From Minisyncoccota bacterium (GTDB lineage Bacteria > Verrucomicrobiota > Lentisphaeria > Oligosphaerales > MVZH01): a stretch of 10,127 nt of DNA. Both the position numbers and the translations under genes were made by a program. Below, piece after piece: positions 7,405 to 10,127 of the stretch. A model generated the notes under the pieces. It searched no databases. It saw nothing but the letters and a program-made list of their open reading frames with translations, and was not told where the DNA came from. The first letter of the stretch is position 1; each line of letters starts with the position of its first letter. The DNA lies in contig JAIPIM010000139.1 of the NCBI GenBank assembly GCA_021734725.1, positions 1-10,127 on the forward strand, given 5' to 3'.

Positions 7405-7737
7405 GAAAGCTGTGCGAGTTGTGGATCTGATATTGGGTCAATGATAAAAATAGAATAACATCAAGGCGTTAAGGTTCAGAATAATGACTCCCCACCCCTT
7501 TTTCAAGTATCCCGGGGATAATCAGCGATGGAACGTTGGAGATTACGTCAACAGAATCTGTTATTCCGCTTGGCCGGTTTAAAAGTGTTGTATTCCAACC
7601 TCAACGACTGATAAACCGATGGGAAATTGCTTTCGGACAACGGGAGGCTGACAGCACGGACTTTGATGTGCAACGCATACCACATAAATAACTGTCCGAG
7701 TGATGCTTAAGCCAGCAGTGCGCAGCATGGCGGCCTG
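7405..7737. other. Intergenic stretch of 333 bp without a convincing gene
   Basis: This must hold the promoter of the minus-strand glycosidase-like gene and the 3' end of the DUF72 transcript. I see no well-spaced -35/-10 pair and no strong terminator. On the + strand a frame stays open from 7490 to a TAA ending about 7690 (includes INRWEIAFGQREADSTDFD) and a 32-codon ORF starts at ATG 7484 (FFKYPGDNQRWNVGDYVN). Both look somewhat protein-like but lack a ribosome-binding site and recognisable homology; they may be remnants of a decayed gene or chance. Confidence 0.4.
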
Positions 7738-8691
7738 CTATTCCGAGGCGACACGCGTCAATCCCGGATACGTAGATAACAAGGCTGGCGGAACAGGCAC
7801 CTTCCGCTCCAGCAACTCCGCCTTGAGTCTAAGCGCCGCCGATACCGCTTTACCTTGGTAGTGATTGTTGGCCACTATGGTCAACTGCGGGACCTTCTCG
7901 AGCAACTCCCGCCCGCGAACGGCCAACCCGCGGATTTCATCGTCCGAATAATCGTAGTTGTAGGTCTCATGGACAGGCACGTCCTTCGAGAACCACGCCT
8001 GTCTGTTCCGACCGTGCAGACGCAGATAGCCCCGACGCCCCGCGATGAGCCCGGAAGGGTCAAATGAATCACGTGCGGTTGGATAATCCAGACAGGCCAC
8101 ATCAACACCCAAATCACGAAAGAATGATACGGCCCCCTCACCTTCCCACGATTTATGCCGGACCTCGACGACCAGGGGGGCAAACCCGCCCAATTGCCGC
8201 TGAATCCAAGTTATCAGAGCACGCGACTCAGCGGTATCGGAAAAATCGTACCGGAACTGAGCCAGAATCCCCCGCAAAAGACCGGCCTCACGCAAAGGGA
8301 CAAATGCCTGCCGGTACGTTCCGGCAAGCTTCGAATCGAACTCATATTTGTGCGTAAACACACGATTCAGTTTGGCGGTAAAAAAGAAACGGGGAATATC
8401 GCGAACGCGCTCAGACCAGCTTGCAACAGTGCGCGTTGAGGGAATGCGGTAGAACGAACTGTTGATTTCAATCATGTCAACAAACTGCGCCAAAAAACGC
8501 AGTTCATCGTCAGGATAATGGACGGGCTGAGGCTCGGGCTTCACCGCTCCAAAAAGCGAGGGTTGTCGCAAACCGCACGGCACACGATATACCGTATCCC
8601 GCCAGTCGTCGTAACTCCACCCGGCAACACCGCAGGCAATCCGTTCCTCCGCCGGCGCACCCGTTGTGGTTTTAACGGACACTAATGCCAT
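7738..8691 (-). CDS. DUF72 (YecE-like) family protein
   Basis: A 317-residue member of the DUF72/YecE family, a TIM-barrel fold of unestablished biochemical role, widespread in bacteria. Family motifs in order: GVAGWSYDDW (21-30), VDMIEINSSFYRIPS (71-85), FFTAKLNRVFTH (103-114), VVEVRHKSW (174-182), YLRLHGRN (222-229) and NNHYQGKA (275-282). The length is at the upper end of the family because of an insertion around residues 36-62. Two starts are possible: ATG 8691 shares its A with the GAAGGA Shine-Dalgarno (8691-8696), which is too close, whereas GTG 8682 lies 8 nt downstream of it and is the better-placed start, giving 314 residues. It is 88 bp after serC on the same strand and may be co-transcribed; no functional link is evident. 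Confidence 0.9.
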   Translation of the reverse strand: MALVSVKTTTGAPAEERIACGVAGWSYDDWRDTVYRVPCGLRQPSLFGAVKPEPQPVHYPDDELRFLAQFVDMIEINSSFYRIPSTRTVASWSERVRDIPRFFFTAKLNRVFTHKYEFDSKLAGTYRQAFVPLREAGLLRGILAQFRYDFSDTAESRALITWIQRQLGGFAPLVVEVRHKSWEGEGAVSFFRDLGVDVACLDYPTARDSFDPSGLIAGRRGYLRLHGRNRQAWFSKDVPVHETYNYDYSDDEIRGLAVRGRELLEKVPQLTIVANNHYQGKAVSAALRLKAELLERKVPVPPALLSTYPGLTRVASE

Positions 8692-8779
8692 CCTTCACGG
8701 CAGACGTCGGCACCGTACGGCAACGCCGCCGCACACACACCAGGCAGGCCGCTCTCCGATTGTCCGCAAACACCGACGT

Positions 8780-9871
8780 TCACCCATGCTTCTCTTCAAA
8801 ATCCCCCATGAAATCGATCAGCTTGGAAACACCGGCAAGCGGCATTGCGTTGTAGATGCTGGCGCGAATCCCTCCGACGGAGCGATGTCCCTTAAGGCCA
8901 ATTAAACCAGCCGCCGCCGCCTCCGCTATAAACGTGGGCTCCAGATCCTCGTTGTCCAAACGGAATGTCACATTCATCTTCGACCGGTCCGCCGAAGCCG
9001 CCGTCCCTAAATAGAAATCGGAGGCGTCAATCCGGCTGTAAAGATTTTCAGCCTTCACATTGTTGACCTTTTCCACGGCGTCAAGCCCGCCTTGCTCCTG
9101 TATCCAGTCCAGCACCAGGCCCACCATGTAAACGGCAAACACCGGAGGCGTATTGAAGGTCGATCCCTTCTCTATGTGCGTCTTGTAGCTGAGCATCGTT
9201 GGCAGATCGGCACTCGCGCGATCCGCAAGATCCTTGTGGATAATAACAAGCGTCACACCCGCCGGCCCCAGGTTTTTCTGGGCGCCGGCAAAAATGGCGC
9301 CGAACTTCGAAACGTCGACCTTACGTGACATAATGTCGCTGGACATGTCAGCAATCAGCGGAACACCGTTCAACTCAGGGAAAAAATGATACTGCGTACC
9401 GTAAATAGTATTGTTACTGCATATGTAAAGGTACGACGCATCGCGAGTAACCCCCTCCCAATCGTTGAAGTCACCAATCTGGGTATAACTTGTCTTCTCT
9501 CCCTCGTATACCACCTTGGTCTCGCCGATCTTCTTTGCCTCCTTGATCGCCTTACTTGTCCACGATCCGGTGTCCGCATACAAACCGGGCTTCCCCGGCA
9601 CCATGAGGTTCATCGGCAGCATGGCGAACTGAAGACTGGCACCGCCTTGCAGAAACAAGACCGCATACTCATCGGAAACTCCCAACAGATCACGGACATT
9701 CTGCTCCGCACGCTCAATCACTTCCTTGAATTCGGGACTGCGATGACTGGTTTCGGCAATCCCGTAACCGAGACCATGGTAATCGACGAATTCTTCCTGC
9801 GCGCGCTTCATCACTTCTTCCGGAAGAGTCGCCGGACCGGGATAGAAATTATACACCTTGCGCTCTGACAT
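8780..9871 (-). CDS. serC: Phosphoserine aminotransferase
   Basis: SerC is a PLP enzyme that converts 3-phosphohydroxypyruvate and glutamate to phosphoserine in serine biosynthesis, and often also acts in pyridoxal phosphate synthesis. The 363-residue length matches the family (E. coli 362). Visible features are NFYPGPATLPEEV at the N-terminus, the substrate-binding SHRS at 42-45, Trp104, Thr155, the cofactor Asp175 in ADMSSDI and the PLP-binding Lys199 in FAGAQKNLGPAG. The C-terminal KGHRSVGGIRASIYNAM motif carries the substrate-binding Arg residues. ATG 9871 is chosen because AGAAGGAG lies 8 nt upstream and the protein then starts exactly like homologues; the frame is open further upstream to GTG 9958 but that extension is not family-like. 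No serA is visible in the window. Confidence 0.96.
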   Translation of the reverse strand: MSERKVYNFYPGPATLPEEVMKRAQEEFVDYHGLGYGIAETSHRSPEFKEVIERAEQNVRDLLGVSDEYAVLFLQGGASLQFAMLPMNLMVPGKPGLYADTGSWTSKAIKEAKKIGETKVVYEGEKTSYTQIGDFNDWEGVTRDASYLYICSNNTIYGTQYHFFPELNGVPLIADMSSDIMSRKVDVSKFGAIFAGAQKNLGPAGVTLVIIHKDLADRASADLPTMLSYKTHIEKGSTFNTPPVFAVYMVGLVLDWIQEQGGLDAVEKVNNVKAENLYSRIDASDFYLGTAASADRSKMNVTFRLDNEDLEPTFIAEAAAAGLIGLKGHRSVGGIRASIYNAMPLAGVSKLIDFMGDFEEKHG

Positions 9872-9879
9872 AATCCATA

Positions 9880-9887
9880 CTCCTTCT
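9880..9887 (-). promoter_or_regulatory. Ribosome-binding site fixing the serC start
   Basis: On the minus strand AGAAGGAG precedes ATG 9871 with 8 bases between. It is the strongest Shine-Dalgarno match in the window and decides against the 29-codon-longer upstream GTG start. Confidence 0.8.
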
Positions 9888-10033
9888 GGTTCATGAGGAA
9901 AATCAGCAAAGCTAAAATTAACCTGAATCCGTGAACTTTCAGCGGTGGTATCCTTCACCTGAAGGACGAGACCGGAGGCAGCTGTAGTTTCTACTGCAAC
10001 TCGCAGGCTCGTAAGCAGATGTACCGCCGCTGG

Positions 10034-10053
10034 AATTCCCGTGCGGGAAAATT
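10034..10053. repeat. Palindrome upstream of serC
   Basis: AATTCCCGTGCGGGAAAATT is a near-perfect palindrome with TTCCCG and CGGGAA arms around a 2-base centre. The centre is tight for an RNA hairpin, so a dimeric-protein site on DNA is the more natural reading. It lies about 165 bp upstream of the serC start; no binding protein can be named. Confidence 0.35.
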
Positions 10054-10057
10054 GGTG

Positions 10058-10094
10058 AAAAACTCAACGTCACCCAAGGGGTTACCCCGTAACG
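10058..10094 (-). terminator. Candidate terminator hairpin upstream of serC
   Basis: On the minus strand, CGTTAC pairs with GTGACG (10094-10089 with 10073-10068, one G-T wobble) around an inner GGGG-TAA-CCCC stem with a small TTGG bulge. Five T residues (10062-10058) follow about 6 nt later. It could end a minus-strand transcript entering from beyond the window, placed ahead of serC. The bulge and delayed T-run lower confidence. Confidence 0.35.
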
Positions 10095-10127
10095 AGCCAT
10101 AACCTCTTTCATGCAAACGACAAAAAC

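Noticed and set aside
7441..7470. Possible -35/-10 pair (TTGATG, TATCAT) for the glycosidase-like gene
   Set aside because: The spacer is only about 12 bases, too short for a sigma70 promoter.
8704..8779. Inverted repeat ACGTCGG / CCGACGT between serC and the DUF72 gene
   Set aside because: Seven-base arms separated by 62 bases are expected by chance at this base composition, and there is no T-run or other support.
9872..9958. 29-residue N-terminal extension of serC from GTG 9958
   Set aside because: The strong AGAAGGAG site sits inside it, 8 nt before ATG 9871, and the family N-terminus begins right at that ATG.
9939..10112. 57-codon minus-strand frame starting MKEVMARYGVTPW upstream of serC
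   Set aside because: No ribosome-binding site, composition unlike a protein after residue 25, and it runs through hairpins and overlaps the serC leader.

Overview
The window looks like chromosomal DNA of a sugar-degrading bacterium. The relatedness of the sugar-oxidation proteins, the large putative glycosidase and the uroporphyrinogen-decarboxylase-like remnant suggest the PVC group (Verrucomicrobiota, Lentisphaerota or Kiritimatiellota). That placement is inferred from family resemblance alone; no marker gene in view settles it. Base composition is moderately GC-rich throughout. The window may come from a metagenomic contig, so junctions next to repeats deserve caution.

Left part, + strand (1-4382). 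A 97-bp repeat copy opens the window. A near-consensus sigma70-type promoter (202-230) follows, with a leader carrying three overlapping perfect inverted repeats that end at the ribosome-binding site. It precedes a three-gene operon: an aldo/keto reductase of the sugar 1-dehydrogenase type, an amidohydrolase of the sugar-lactonase type, and a zinc-dependent medium-chain dehydrogenase overlapping the lactonase by ATGA. Together these fit non-phosphorylative oxidation of an L-galactose-type sugar (L-galactose or its 6-deoxy form, L-fucose): sugar to lactone, lactone to aldonate, then oxidation of an acid intermediate. Downstream is a GntR-type regulator with a LacI-like effector domain, the natural candidate to control the operon, but its C-terminal part is missing.

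Junction zone (about 4281-4866). The regulator gene runs into an opposite-strand, internally deleted and frame-broken uroporphyrinogen decarboxylase (URO-D/MtaA-like) remnant. Next comes a second, roughly 92% identical copy of the 97-bp repeat in the same orientation, then two hairpins. The operon and its regulator are therefore bracketed by direct repeats, and the regulator is broken just inside the right one.

Right part, - strand (4867-9871). Three intact genes: an 845-residue putative glycoside-hydrolase-like protein (beta-sandwich, TIM barrel, C-terminal beta domains); a DUF72 (YecE-like) protein; and serC, phosphoserine aminotransferase. The glycosidase-like protein could supply sugars to the oxidation operon, but that link rests only on proximity. 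serC and the DUF72 gene are ordinary housekeeping neighbours. Between the glycosidase and DUF72 genes lie 333 bp with no convincing gene.
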